This document shows positions 1 through 8,218 of a DNA stretch of 17,351 nt, piece by piece; the stretch's first letter is position 1, and each line of letters starts with the position of its first letter. The notes under the pieces are model-generated. The model ran no database searches, was not told the origin of the DNA, and was given only the letters and a program-made list of their open reading frames with translations. The translations under genes and the position numbers were made by a program. This stretch comes from Candidatus Omnitrophica bacterium UBA5776. GTDB taxonomy: Bacteria > Omnitrophota > Gorgyraeia > Gygaellales > Profunditerraquicolaceae. The DNA lies in NCBI GenBank assembly GCA_002418595.1, contig DIEK01000008.1, forward strand, positions 1 through 17,351, written 5' to 3'.

Positions 1-823
1 GCGCGGTATAGACGTCGCGCTGGCAAATAAAGAGGCCCTGGTGATGGCCGGCCGGCGCGTAATGAAGCTCGGCGCGAAGAACAAGGCCCGTATCCTGCCG
101 GTTGACAGCGAACAATCCGCGATATGGCAGTGCCTCTCCTGTAATCCCTCCCGCGGTTTCGAAAGAATATACCTGACGGCGTCCGGCGGCCCTTTACGCG
201 GCATGAGCGTCTCGGATTTGCGCCGCGCCGGGCTTAAAGAGGTCCTGCGCCACCCGCGCTGGAAGATGGGCAGGAAGATCACCGTGGACTCCGCCACGCT
301 GATGAACAAAGGGCTGGAGGTAATAGAAGCGATGCATCTGTTCGGCGCCTCCTGCGACGACATCCGCGTCGTGGTGCACCCCGAAGCGGTGGTGCATTCC
401 ATGGTTGAGTTCAGGGACGGCAGTGTCATCGCCCAGCTTTCTATCCCGGATATGCGCATACCAATACAGTACGCTTTTTCCTATCCGGAGAGGTCGGATA
501 ATATAGCGGGCAGGCTCGATTTTCCCAGTCTCGGCAGGCTTAATTTCGAGAAGCCGGATTTCAGGCGGTTTCCTTGCCTGGGGCTGGCCTACGCGGCCGC
601 GCGCCGGGGAGGCACACTGCCGGCTGTAATGAACGCCGCGAATGAATCCTGCGTGGCGGCTTTCATCTCCGGCGGAATAGGTTTTATGGACATCCCGGCC
701 GTGGTTTCTTTGGTAATGGAGGCGCACAAAGACCGGGGAGACGGTTCCCTGGAAGCGGTCTTGGAGGCCGACGCCTGGGCCAGACAGAAGGCGGAGTATT
801 TCCTCCGCAGGAGGCGTAAATAA
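1..823 (+). CDS. dxr: 1-deoxy-D-xylulose 5-phosphate reductoisomerase, C-terminal part (5' end outside window)
   Basis: This enzyme (DXR/IspC) converts 1-deoxy-D-xylulose 5-phosphate to 2-C-methyl-D-erythritol 4-phosphate with NADPH, the first committed step of the MEP isoprenoid pathway, in the cytosol. The frame is open from base 2 and gives about 273 codons of a family that is usually 380-400 residues, so the N-terminal NADPH-binding fold lies upstream of the window. Family motifs visible in order are GIDVALANKEALVMAG at the left edge, PVDSEQSAIWQ, LTASGGPLRG, ITVDSATLMNKGLE and VVHSMVEFRDGSVIAQLS. These carry the metal-binding Asp/Glu and substrate-binding Ser/Asn/Lys residues known for the family. 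The stop TAA lies 3 bases before the rseP start, so the two genes are surely cotranscribed. Identification is secure; only the start is missing. Confidence 0.96.
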   Translation, partial: RGIDVALANKEALVMAGRRVMKLGAKNKARILPVDSEQSAIWQCLSCNPSRGFERIYLTASGGPLRGMSVSDLRRAGLKEVLRHPRWKMGRKITVDSATLMNKGLEVIEAMHLFGASCDDIRVVVHPEAVVHSMVEFRDGSVIAQLSIPDMRIPIQYAFSYPERSDNIAGRLDFPSLGRLNFEKPDFRRFPCLGLAYAAARRGGTLPAVMNAANESCVAAFISGGIGFMDIPAVVSLVMEAHKDRGDGSLEAVLEADAWARQKAEYFLRRRRK

Positions 824-829
824 AATATG
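801..829 (+). promoter_or_regulatory. rseP ribosome binding site inside a small inverted repeat
   Basis: A full AGGAGG sits at 809-814, 12 bases before the rseP ATG at 827. Just upstream, CCTCC at 802-806 is complementary to GGAGG at 810-814 with a 3-base loop, so this Shine-Dalgarno can fold on itself. The repeat lies in the last codons of dxr. Ribosomes finishing dxr would open it, which would couple rseP translation to dxr; that consequence is inference. Confidence 0.5.
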
Positions 830-1894
830 TTTTCCCTGCTGACTTTCGTTATACTTCTCGGCGTGCTCATCTTCGTGCATGAATCGGGGCATTTTCTGAT
901 GGCGAAGCGCGCCGGGGTGAGGGTGGAAAGATTTTCGCTGGGGTTCGGCCCGGTTCTGTTCAGCAGGACGGTCAACGGCACCTTATATTCGCTTTGCGCC
1001 GTGCCGCTCGGAGGGTTCGTTAAGATGGCCGGCGACGCGGCCGGGGAGGCGAAAGGCGGCAGGGACGAATATTGTTCCCAGCCGGTGTTCAAACGCGCCT
1101 TGATAGTAGCCTGCGGACCCTTTATGAATTATCTTACCGGGATAATCTGTTTCATCCTGGTTTTCTGGATCGGTTATCCGTCTCTCGGCACGAAGGTCGG
1201 CCTGGTCTTGGACGGCTACGGGGCGCAGGCGGCCGGCATGCTGAAAGGGGACAGGATAATTTCCATAGACGGGAGCAAGACCCTTTACTGGGAGGATATT
1301 CAACGGTTGGTGCGGCTCAAACAGTCTTCCGCTAACGTGCTGGTGGTTGTTGACAGGGACGGGAAGAGCCTTGAACTGGATGTCCGGCTTAAGGCCGGCC
1401 CCGAAGCAGGGATAAAGCCCGGGGCCTTCCTTGGGGTTTCTCCCGCGGAAGAAACGGTGATGATAAAACGCGGTTTCCTCGAGTCCGTGCGCCAGGGCGT
1501 CCTGCGTTCGGGAGAGTTGACGGTATTGACGTATAAAGCGTTCTGGTGGATGATAACCGGCAGGTTATCGCTGCGGGATTCAGTGACCGGGCCCGTCGGC
1601 ATATTCGTGATAACCTCCAAGGCGGTCAGCGCCGGGATAAGCGCGGTGTTGAGCCTGGCCGCGGTGCTGAGCCTCAGCCTGGCCATATTCAACCTTCTTC
1701 CGTTCCCGGTGCTCGACGGGGGGCATCTGGCGTTCCTTCTGCTGGAAAAACTGCGCGGCCGGCCGCTTTCGGCAAGGGCGGAGAACATTGTCGGTAATGC
1801 GGGTATGTATGCCCTTATACTGATGGCGGTGTTCGTGACGTATAACGACGTATTGAGATTCTTCGGTGACAGGATCAAACACTTCTTTCGATGA
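827..1894 (+). CDS. rseP: RIP-family site-2 zinc metalloprotease RseP
   Basis: This is an integral inner-membrane protease that cuts transmembrane segments, classically the anti-sigma factor RseA or leftover signal peptides. At 355 residues it matches the single-PDZ form rather than the two-PDZ form of E. coli (about 450). The first membrane helix carries the zinc motif HESGH (H18, E19, H22). A second hydrophobic stretch lies near residues 95-118 and a PDZ domain follows at roughly 120-190. A hydrophobic C-terminal part contains the LDG motif (L296-D297-G298, within NLLPFPVLDGGHL) that supplies the third zinc ligand, then a last helix. The start ATG has AGGAGG upstream. The TGA overlaps an upstream ATG of the next frame (ATGA). 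Its place between dxr and ispG is common in bacteria. The substrate cannot be told from this window. Confidence 0.95.
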   Translation: MFSLLTFVILLGVLIFVHESGHFLMAKRAGVRVERFSLGFGPVLFSRTVNGTLYSLCAVPLGGFVKMAGDAAGEAKGGRDEYCSQPVFKRALIVACGPFMNYLTGIICFILVFWIGYPSLGTKVGLVLDGYGAQAAGMLKGDRIISIDGSKTLYWEDIQRLVRLKQSSANVLVVVDRDGKSLELDVRLKAGPEAGIKPGAFLGVSPAEETVMIKRGFLESVRQGVLRSGELTVLTYKAFWWMITGRLSLRDSVTGPVGIFVITSKAVSAGISAVLSLAAVLSLSLAIFNLLPFPVLDGGHLAFLLLEKLRGRPLSARAENIVGNAGMYALILMAVFVTYNDVLRFFGDRIKHFFR

Positions 1895-1920
1895 GCGGCG
1901 GTTGCGAAAAGAGGGATAAG

Positions 1921-2973
1921 ATGAAAAGACGCAAGACCAGAACGGTGCGGATCGGCGGGGTGCGGATCGGCGGCAACAACCCGGTGGCGATACAATCCAT
2001 GACCAAAGTCAGGACCTCTTGCGTCGGCAAGGTCGCCGCTCAACTGCGCCTGTTGGAAAAAGAAGGCTGCGAGATAATCCGCCTTTCCGTCAAGGACGCG
2101 GAGGACGCGCTGGCGCTGCGCAGGATAAAACGCCTGACGAAAATGCCGGTGGTGGCCGACATACATTTCGACTGGCGCCTGGCGCTGGAGGCGATACGCA
2201 GCGGCGTGGACAAGATCAGAATAAATCCCGGCAATATCAGCGACAGGAAGAATCTGGCGCAGATCGCCGCGGCCGCTCTCTCAGCCGGCGTCGCCGTGCG
2301 CCTGGGTATAAATTCAGGGTCTCTGCCGGCCGGGAAAGGGGATACGGTCTCCCGTATGGTAAGAGGGGCTTTGCATTACCTGCGTATCCTTGAGGATGAA
2401 GGGTTGTCGCGGATGGTGGTTTCGCTCAAGGCCTCTTCGGCGGGGGAGACCGTCGATGCTTACACCCGGATGTCCTCTTTATGCGATTATCCCCTGCATC
2501 TGGGGGTCACCGCCACCGGCCTGCCGGAGCATGGCCTTGTCAAGTCTTCAGTCGCCATAGGGGCATTGCTATTGAACGGGATCGGTGATACAATGAGAGT
2601 ATCTCTTACAGATACCCCTCAGCAGGAAGTCAGGGCGGCCAAGCTTAGGCTGGAGGCCGTGGGAGCGCGCACCTTCGGCCATGAGGTAATAAGCTGTCCG
2701 ACATGCGGCAGGTGCGAAGTGGATCTCGCCGGGACGGTCAGGGGGCTTGGGCGGGCGATCTCCGGCATGCCTGTGCACAGAGGCAGGCACCTCAAGATCG
2801 CCGTGATGGGTTGCGTGGTAAACGGCCCAGGAGAGGCTTCTGCTGCCGATATAGGCATCGCTTTCGGCAAAAACGAAGGACTGCTTTTCAAATCCGGTAA
2901 GCCCTGCGGAAAAGTCAAATACGAAAATTGCCTGCCGGCGCTTTTGTCTGAGATAAAAAAGATGAGCGGATAG
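1921..2973 (+). CDS. ispG: 4-hydroxy-3-methylbut-2-en-1-yl diphosphate synthase IspG
   Basis: IspG (GcpE) is the [4Fe-4S] enzyme that reductively opens methylerythritol cyclodiphosphate to HMBPP, the penultimate MEP-pathway step. From ATG 1921 the protein has 350 residues and begins MKRRKTRTVRIGG, the usual start of the family. It is followed by VAIQSMTKVRT, then a TIM-barrel region with VADIHFDWRLA and KIRINPGNI. The cluster ligands are visible: C259 and C262 in CPTCGR, C298 in GCVVNGPGE, and E305 at the end of that motif, with the spacing known from E. coli. I chose ATG 1921 because AGAGG at 1910-1914 precedes it by 6 bases. ATG 1891, overlapping the rseP stop, would add ten atypical residues. 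The short bacterial form is complete. With dxr it places two MEP steps in one transcript. Confidence 0.96.
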   Translation: MKRRKTRTVRIGGVRIGGNNPVAIQSMTKVRTSCVGKVAAQLRLLEKEGCEIIRLSVKDAEDALALRRIKRLTKMPVVADIHFDWRLALEAIRSGVDKIRINPGNISDRKNLAQIAAAALSAGVAVRLGINSGSLPAGKGDTVSRMVRGALHYLRILEDEGLSRMVVSLKASSAGETVDAYTRMSSLCDYPLHLGVTATGLPEHGLVKSSVAIGALLLNGIGDTMRVSLTDTPQQEVRAAKLRLEAVGARTFGHEVISCPTCGRCEVDLAGTVRGLGRAISGMPVHRGRHLKIAVMGCVVNGPGEASAADIGIAFGKNEGLLFKSGKPCGKVKYENCLPALLSEIKKMSG

Positions 2974-3001
2974 TCGGCGCATGGAATAAAAGGATCCGGT
3001 T

Positions 3002-4240
3002 ATGTTATGGACGAAGTCATTCATCCCCACTCTTAAAGAGACCCCGCAGGAAGCGGAGTCGGTCAGCCATCAGTTGATGCTGAGGGCGGGATTGATACGC
3101 ATGCTCGTTTCCGGGGTCTATTCATATTTACCGCTGGGCCTGCGCGTGCTGAACAATATCTGCCGCCTGGTGCGGCGCGAGATGGATCTCGCCGGGGCGG
3201 CGGAGCTGCTTTTACCGGCCCTGCAGCCTATAGACCTCTGGACGAGGTCCGGCCGTGAGAAAGATATTGCCGATATTATGATCAGGTTCGTAGACAGGAG
3301 AGGCCGTAATATATGCCTCGGTCCGACGCATGAAGAGGTGATTACCGACTTGGTGCGTTCTACCGTGAATTCCTACCGTCAGCTTCCGGTGGTGCTTTAC
3401 CAGATACAGACCAAATACCGCGACGAGATCCGTCCGCGTTTCGGGGTGGTCCGGTCCTGCGAGTTCATAATGAAAGACGCCTACAGTTTCGACCGCGACG
3501 AGGAGGGCCTGGAGAAGAATTACCGTAATATGTATGAAGCTTATCTGCGCATATTCGCTTCCTGCGGTCTGAAGGTAATGGCGGTGGAGGCGGATTCCGG
3601 GGTCATGGGAGGCAAGGTGTCGCATGAATTCATGGTGCCGGCGGCCAGCGGAGAGGACAGCGTATTCTGTTGTTCTTGTTGCGAGAAAACATACCCGGCT
3701 TCCGGCGAAGAGCGAAAATGTCCGTCATGCGGAGCGGAGATGCAGAAACACGGCACGTTGGAGATCGGGCACATCTTCAAGCTCGGGACCAAATACAGCG
3801 CGGCGCTGGGGGCCAATTTCACGGATGAGGACGGTAAACAGCATCCGATAATAATGGGATGTTACGGGATCGGCGTGTCCCGTCTGATGGCCGCCGTGAT
3901 AGAGCAGAACCACGATCAGGCCGGGATCGTCTGGCCCGGGCACATCAGCCCTTACAAGGTGGTGATCTCCGCGCTGGATATGACCAATCCTGTTATTGCC
4001 GCCAAGGCCGGCGAGGTTTACAACGATCTTTCCTCGCGCGGCGTGGAGGTCATTTTGGACGATCGTCAAGAGCGCGCCGGCGTTAAATTCAAGGACGCCG
4101 AGCTTCTGGGTTTCCCGCTGCAGATAATTGTCGGTAAAGAGGCGGCAGGCAGCGGCAGGCTGGAGCTGAAGGCGCGCGGAAGCAGCGAGAAAATTTTAGC
4201 CGGCAAAGAGGAAATTTATAAAAGGGTGCTGGATTCTTAA
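3002..4240 (+). CDS. proS: Prolyl-tRNA synthetase, short form lacking the editing insertion
   Basis: This class II aminoacyl-tRNA synthetase charges tRNA-Pro. It has 412 residues against about 570 for the common bacterial form. Motif 1 lies near the N terminus (PLGLRVLNNICRLVRREM). Motif 2 is at residues 139-164 (YRDEIRPRFGVVRSCEF, then MKDAYSFD) and motif 3 at 286-302 (GCYGIGVSRLMAAVIEQ). The anticodon-binding domain runs from about 315 to the end. Only about 120 residues separate motifs 2 and 3, so the roughly 180-residue YbaK-like INS domain that removes mischarged alanine is absent. Between VSHEFMV and motif 3 is a small cysteine cluster (C223, C224, C226, C227, C240, C243) that looks like a zinc ribbon. 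AGGA at 2991-2994 is 7 bases before the ATG. Short ProS proteins exist in alphaproteobacteria; the cysteine cluster is less usual. Confidence 0.94.
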   Translation: MLWTKSFIPTLKETPQEAESVSHQLMLRAGLIRMLVSGVYSYLPLGLRVLNNICRLVRREMDLAGAAELLLPALQPIDLWTRSGREKDIADIMIRFVDRRGRNICLGPTHEEVITDLVRSTVNSYRQLPVVLYQIQTKYRDEIRPRFGVVRSCEFIMKDAYSFDRDEEGLEKNYRNMYEAYLRIFASCGLKVMAVEADSGVMGGKVSHEFMVPAASGEDSVFCCSCCEKTYPASGEERKCPSCGAEMQKHGTLEIGHIFKLGTKYSAALGANFTDEDGKQHPIIMGCYGIGVSRLMAAVIEQNHDQAGIVWPGHISPYKVVISALDMTNPVIAAKAGEVYNDLSSRGVEVILDDRQERAGVKFKDAELLGFPLQIIVGKEAAGSGRLELKARGSSEKILAGKEEIYKRVLDS

Positions 4241-4256
4241 GAGGGTTTCTGTTAAA

Positions 4257-4736
4257 ATGGAAGAATGGGGCATAGAAACGCGTTTAAAAACTCTGGTTGA
4301 GGAATATTTCGGCGGCCGCGGCCTGGAGATAGTGGAATACTCTTGTCGTGTTGAAGGGCGAAATTTTGCTTTGCGTATACTCGCGGACAGGCGCGAGGGC
4401 GGCATAAGCATGTACGAGTGCGCCGGCGCCAACCGGGAACTGGCGTTCGCCATCGACGCGGCATTCGAGGAGGCGGGCGGCCTGGATTATTCCCTGGAGG
4501 TATCTTCTCCGGGAGCGGACAGGCCCCTGCGGACCCGCAGCGACTTCTCCAGATGCAGGGGAGCGCTTGTGCATTTCTTTCTCAAAGAGCCTGTTTGCGG
4601 TAAAGTGGAGCCGGAAGGCACCTTGAAACAGGTTTGTGAGGAATACGTTGAAACTGAAATCAACGGTAAAGCGGTAAATGTGCCTTTCGGGATCATAAAT
4701 ATGGCAAAACAGGTGTTGAACAGCAATAGGGAGTGA
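4257..4736 (+). CDS. rimP: Ribosome maturation factor RimP
   Basis: RimP binds the 30S subunit and helps its late assembly. The 159-residue protein has the usual length and two-part layout: an alpha/beta N-terminal domain and a small SH3-like C-terminal domain. The family signature EVSSPGADRPL is at about residues 81-91; the common form has Leu where this protein has Ala. The acidic and hydrophobic pattern before it (REGGISMYEC, LAFAIDAAFEE) matches RimP helix 1. The C-terminal part, with VETEINGKAVNVPFGIINMAKQV, corresponds to the segment that usually ends near KARLV. GAGGG at 4241-4245 precedes the ATG by 11 bases and the gene begins 16 bases after proS. Its position directly before nusA is the classical rimP-nusA-infB order and strongly supports the call. 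Confidence 0.94.
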   Translation: MEEWGIETRLKTLVEEYFGGRGLEIVEYSCRVEGRNFALRILADRREGGISMYECAGANRELAFAIDAAFEEAGGLDYSLEVSSPGADRPLRTRSDFSRCRGALVHFFLKEPVCGKVEPEGTLKQVCEEYVETEINGKAVNVPFGIINMAKQVLNSNRE

Positions 4737-4742
4737 TTTGGT

Positions 4743-5975
4743 ATGAGTCAGGAATTGGTTGCTATAATAGAACAGATCGAAAGAGAAAAAGGGATAAAGA
4801 AGGAAATCCTGCTGGAAGCCGTGCAGAGCGCTTTAGTCAGCGCGGCGCGCAAAGTGCTGGACGCCGAGCAGGAAGATAATATCACCGTCGAGATAGATCC
4901 CAAGAACGGCAGGATAAAGGCCTTCAGGGACGGTAAGGAGATAGACTCCATAGATTTCGGCCGCATCGCGGCATCCACCGCCAGGCAGGTGATCATACAG
5001 AAGATCCGGGAGGCTGAAAAGGATGTAATTTTCAGCGAGTTCAACGGCAGGGTGGGAGAGATCGTTTCCGGCACCGTTTACAGGTTCGAGAAAGGCAACA
5101 TCATCGTAGATCTACTGGGCAAAGCGGAAGGGATACTCCCCAAAAGGGAACAGTCCAGCCGGGAGGAGTTCAAGCAGGGGCAGCGCATCAGGGCCTATGT
5201 GGTGGAGGTCAGGAAAGAGACCAAAGGGCCGCAGATCATACTTTCCAGGGCCCATCCCAATATGGTGAAGAAGTTCTTCGAACTGGAGGTCCCGGAGATC
5301 TTCGACGGCATAGTGGAGATAAAGTCCATAGCCAGACAGGCCGGGGAACGCACCAAAATTGCCGTCTGGTCCAAGAACGATAAGGTCGATTCCGTGGGCG
5401 CCTGCGTGGGCATGCGCGGCAACCGCGTGCGCAACATCGTGAACGAACTCGGCGGGGAAAAGATAGACATAGTCAGGTATAACGAAGACATCCGCGAATA
5501 CATAAAAGCCGCGCTTTCGCCGGCAAAGATCAGCGAGATCAAACTCGACAAGGAGAATCTGAAAGCGCAGGTCATAGTTGACGACGACCAGTTGTCCCTG
5601 GCCATAGGCAAGCACGGCCAGAATGTGCGTCTGGCCTCCAAGCTGATCGGCTGGGAGCTTGATATCCGCACCAAGAGCAGCCTTTTGGAGGGTGAGAACA
5701 AAGCGGCGGGAGAGACGAGCGCCCCGGAGGCCGCCGAGACCGCTTCCTCTCAGGTCCAGGCCGGAGACGGAGCGCCGGAGGAGGAAGAAGGGGAGGGACT
5801 GAAGTCTCTGCCGGGAGCCGGAGAAAAGACCGTCGCGGTCCTGAAAGAGGCCGGATTCAATTCTCTGAGCGACATAGCCGGGGCTGCGGTGGAGGATCTG
5901 GTTAAAGTCAAGGGAATAGGAGAGAAGAAAGCGGAGAAACTCATAACCGAAGCGAAAGGTCTTTTAAATAAATAG
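4743..5975 (+). CDS. nusA: Transcription termination/antitermination factor NusA
   Basis: NusA binds RNA polymerase and nascent RNA and controls pausing, termination and antitermination. Domains in order: N-terminal polymerase-binding domain (about 1-100), an S1 domain from about G105 (GEIVSGTVYRF) to 170, KH1 with the GMRGNRV loop at 223, and KH2 with GKHGQNV at 289. An acidic, alanine-rich linker follows (about 318-352, with EEEEGEG), then a single helix-hairpin-helix repeat with two GxG turns (LPGAGEKTV, VKGIGEKKA) at 353-410. Two acidic repeats occur at the end of E. coli NusA, so 410 residues with one HhH domain is a medium form. AGGGAG at 4728-4733 lies 9 bases before the ATG, overlapping the rimP stop region. 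No ylxR (DUF448) or L7Ae-like gene follows, unlike in many bacteria. Confidence 0.96.
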   Translation: MSQELVAIIEQIEREKGIKKEILLEAVQSALVSAARKVLDAEQEDNITVEIDPKNGRIKAFRDGKEIDSIDFGRIAASTARQVIIQKIREAEKDVIFSEFNGRVGEIVSGTVYRFEKGNIIVDLLGKAEGILPKREQSSREEFKQGQRIRAYVVEVRKETKGPQIILSRAHPNMVKKFFELEVPEIFDGIVEIKSIARQAGERTKIAVWSKNDKVDSVGACVGMRGNRVRNIVNELGGEKIDIVRYNEDIREYIKAALSPAKISEIKLDKENLKAQVIVDDDQLSLAIGKHGQNVRLASKLIGWELDIRTKSSLLEGENKAAGETSAPEAAETASSQVQAGDGAPEEEEGEGLKSLPGAGEKTVAVLKEAGFNSLSDIAGAAVEDLVKVKGIGEKKAEKLITEAKGLLNK

Positions 5976-6009
5976 AGTTCAGCGTGTTGAACAGAGAGAT
6001 TTTACCGAT

Positions 6010-6345
6010 ATGACCAAAAAGAAAGATATGAAAAAAGAGAAAAGGGAAGAGCCCAGGGATTTGAAGAAAGGCGCCGCCGTTCCCAAGAAGGCCGTCGTAA
6101 AAACGCCCGCAGCCAAACCCGCGAAACGCAGCATAAAGAAAAAAGAAGCGCCGCAGGCCGCCGTTAAACCGGCGCGCAAGCGGGTCACCGCTGCGCGTAA
6201 GAAGACCGTTCCCGCGGCCGCTTTACCCGCTGCCGTTCCCGCCGCGCCGGCAAAGTCCGGAGAAAACAAACCGCAGGCAACAAAGGCTGTCCCGGAGCAT
6301 AAAATTGCTGCGGCGCAGGCCCGGCAGCCGGCGGTCAAAGATTAG
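6010..6345 (+). CDS. infB: Lys/Ala/Pro-rich N-terminal extension of IF-2, separated from the rest by an in-frame TAG
   Basis: This 111-residue frame is very rich in Lys, Ala and Pro, with no predicted fold, and is strongly basic. It starts at ATG 6010 behind a weak purine stretch (CAGAGAGA, about 5992-5999), 34 bases after nusA, where infB is expected. It ends in TAG at 6343-6345, and the next codon in the same frame is GTG, from which the IF-2 body runs on. The same A/P/K-rich composition continues past the stop ([17 protein letters not shown]). The simplest reading is therefore one infB gene of about 726 codons interrupted by one stop. The cause could be a real nonsense mutation, a sequencing or assembly error (AAG, CAG or GAG to TAG), or a real break with restart. 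Alone it resembles histone H1-like tails, so an independent basic protein is possible but less likely. Confidence 0.7.
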   Translation: MTKKKDMKKEKREEPRDLKKGAAVPKKAVVKTPAAKPAKRSIKKKEAPQAAVKPARKRVTAARKKTVPAAALPAAVPAAPAKSGENKPQATKAVPEHKIAAAQARQPAVKD

Positions 6346-8190
6346 GTGCCGGTCAAGCCGGTCGCGCCGGCTGAAGAGAAGAAGACCCCGGCTCCCGCAC
6401 CGGAACCCGTTGCGCAGGTTCAGGAAGAATCGCAAGAAAGAGAACTGTTCCTGGAGATACCTATCGCCGTGAAGGATCTGGCGGTGAAGATGCAGGAAAA
6501 ACCTTCCGTCCTTCTTAAAAGCCTTATGGATATGAGGATCATGGCGACCATAAACCAGTTGCTCGATGAACCGACGGTTTGCCGGCTCTGCGCGAAATAC
6601 AGATTCAAGTTCGTTCCGGCCCCGGGCGTGGAAGAAACCGCTCTGGGCATGCACAGCGCGCCGGACAAAAAAGAGCTGTTGAAGCCGCGCGCTCCTATAG
6701 TTACGTTTATGGGGCACGTCGACCACGGTAAAACGTCGCTGCTGGACGCCATCAGGAAGACAAAGGTGGCGGATTCGGAGCACGGAGGCATTACCCAGCA
6801 TATGAGCGCCTACCGCGTGGTGCTGAATAACGGCGAGATAACTTTCATAGATACTCCGGGTCATGAGGCGTTCACCGCGATGCGCGCCCGCGGGGCCGGC
6901 GTTACCGACATAGTGGTGCTTGTCGTCGCCGCCGACGACGGGGTTATGCCGCAGACCGTGGAGGCGATAGACCATAGCCGCGCGGCCGGGGTCTCCATTA
7001 TCGCGGCCCTGAACAAGGTGGACAAGGCCCAGGCCAACCTGGACAGAGTAAAAAAACAATTGGCCGATATGAACCTGTCCCCGGAGGACTGGGGGGGCAA
7101 GACCATTACCGTTCCGGTTTCCGCGAAGACCGGTCAGGGCATAGATGATCTGCTGGAGATGATACTTTTGGAAGCGCAGATGCTCGAATTGAAAGCCAAT
7201 CCCGGCAAGCCTGCGAAAGGCATAGTGCTGGAAGCGGAGCTCAGCAGGCACCGCGGAACAGTCTGCACCCTGCTGGTCCGGGAAGGGACCCTGAACGCCA
7301 ACGATACCATCATCATCGGTAAGCAATACGGTAAGGTGAAGGCGATGTTCGACGACCACGGCCGCAACGTCCAGTCGGCGCCTCCTTCGTTCCCGGTGGA
7401 GATACTCGGGTTGTCCGGTGTGCCGCAGGCCGGCGAACAGTTCTTCGTTGTGCCGGACGAAAAGGCCGCCAGGAACATCGCTTTGAAGAGGCAGGAGGAG
7501 GAACGCCTGCGCCAGGTCAAGGCGCCCAAACGTATCAGTCTGGAGGACCTGCACGCCAAGATAAAAGAAGGCATCGTCAAAGAGCTCAAGTTGATCATCA
7601 AAGGCGACACCCAGGGTTCGCTGGAAGCGATCAAGGACATCATAGTAAAGACGGCGGTGGATGAGATCAAAATGGAGATAATGCACGCCGGTGTGGGCAA
7701 CATAAATTCCTCCGATGTGGTGCTGGCGGCGGCCTCCGACGCCCTGGTTATGGGGTTCAATGTTTCCGCGGACGATATGGCCAAGGATATGGCCGCCAGG
7801 GAAGGCGTGGACATAAGGATATACAACATAATTTACGAGCTCGGCAACGAGATAAAAGCCGCTCTGGAGGGAATGCTGGAACCGAAACTGAAGAAAATAT
7901 TCCAGGGCAGGGTGGATGTGCGTAAGGTATTCCGGCTCTCCAGGGGAGGGACGATCGCCGGCTGCATGGTGGTCAAGGGGCGCATACAGAGGAACGCCGC
8001 GGCTTCTCTCTTGCGCAACGGAGAACAGGTTTACGAAGGGAAGATCTCTTCGGTGAAGCGTTTCAAGGACGACGTTAAGGAAGTTAACGAAGGATTCGAA
8101 TGCGGTATCTCACTGGCCGGTTTCGACGCTTTCCAGGAGGGCGACGTCATCGAGACGTACGACATCGAAAGGATCGCCAGAAAACTTTAG
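6346..8190 (+). CDS. infB: Translation initiation factor IF-2, main body
   Basis: IF-2 is the GTPase that brings fMet-tRNA to the 30S subunit and promotes subunit joining. From the GTG directly after the TAG the protein has 614 residues. A short A/P-rich lead is followed by the IF2_N domain (about 33-90, [14 protein letters not shown] then [12 protein letters not shown]). The G domain has G1 GHVDHGKT at 123-130, G3 DTPGHE at 169, G4 NKVD at 223 and G5 SAK shortly after. Domains II, III and IV follow, including [10 protein letters not shown] and the C-terminal fMet-tRNA-binding domain. All functional domains lie downstream of the stop, so this body alone should work, as the shorter IF-2 forms of E. 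coli made from internal starts do. No Shine-Dalgarno precedes the GTG, so expression would need restart or readthrough. No rbfA or truB follows; trpS begins 28 bases later. Confidence 0.95.
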   Translation: MPVKPVAPAEEKKTPAPAPEPVAQVQEESQERELFLEIPIAVKDLAVKMQEKPSVLLKSLMDMRIMATINQLLDEPTVCRLCAKYRFKFVPAPGVEETALGMHSAPDKKELLKPRAPIVTFMGHVDHGKTSLLDAIRKTKVADSEHGGITQHMSAYRVVLNNGEITFIDTPGHEAFTAMRARGAGVTDIVVLVVAADDGVMPQTVEAIDHSRAAGVSIIAALNKVDKAQANLDRVKKQLADMNLSPEDWGGKTITVPVSAKTGQGIDDLLEMILLEAQMLELKANPGKPAKGIVLEAELSRHRGTVCTLLVREGTLNANDTIIIGKQYGKVKAMFDDHGRNVQSAPPSFPVEILGLSGVPQAGEQFFVVPDEKAARNIALKRQEEERLRQVKAPKRISLEDLHAKIKEGIVKELKLIIKGDTQGSLEAIKDIIVKTAVDEIKMEIMHAGVGNINSSDVVLAAASDALVMGFNVSADDMAKDMAAREGVDIRIYNIIYELGNEIKAALEGMLEPKLKKIFQGRVDVRKVFRLSRGGTIAGCMVVKGRIQRNAAASLLRNGEQVYEGKISSVKRFKDDVKEVNEGFECGISLAGFDAFQEGDVIETYDIERIARKL

Positions 8191-8218
8191 CGCTTCTTTA
8201 AAAGGCGGCACCTGTTCT

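Noticed and set aside
1891..1920. ATG 1891 as ispG start, overlapping the rseP stop
   Set aside because: It adds ten residues atypical of IspG, while ATG 1921 has a good Shine-Dalgarno at 6 bases and gives the usual N terminus. It remains a possible alternative.
6343..6345. General recoding of TAG as a sense codon
   Set aside because: Seven other genes in the window end at TAG with family-typical lengths, and their neighbours start right after.
6223..7686. Long open frame (about 487 codons) on the minus strand opposite infB
   Set aside because: It mirrors a well-identified GTPase gene, has low-complexity His/Arg/Leu-rich translation without any domain, and is explained by GC-rich codon third positions.
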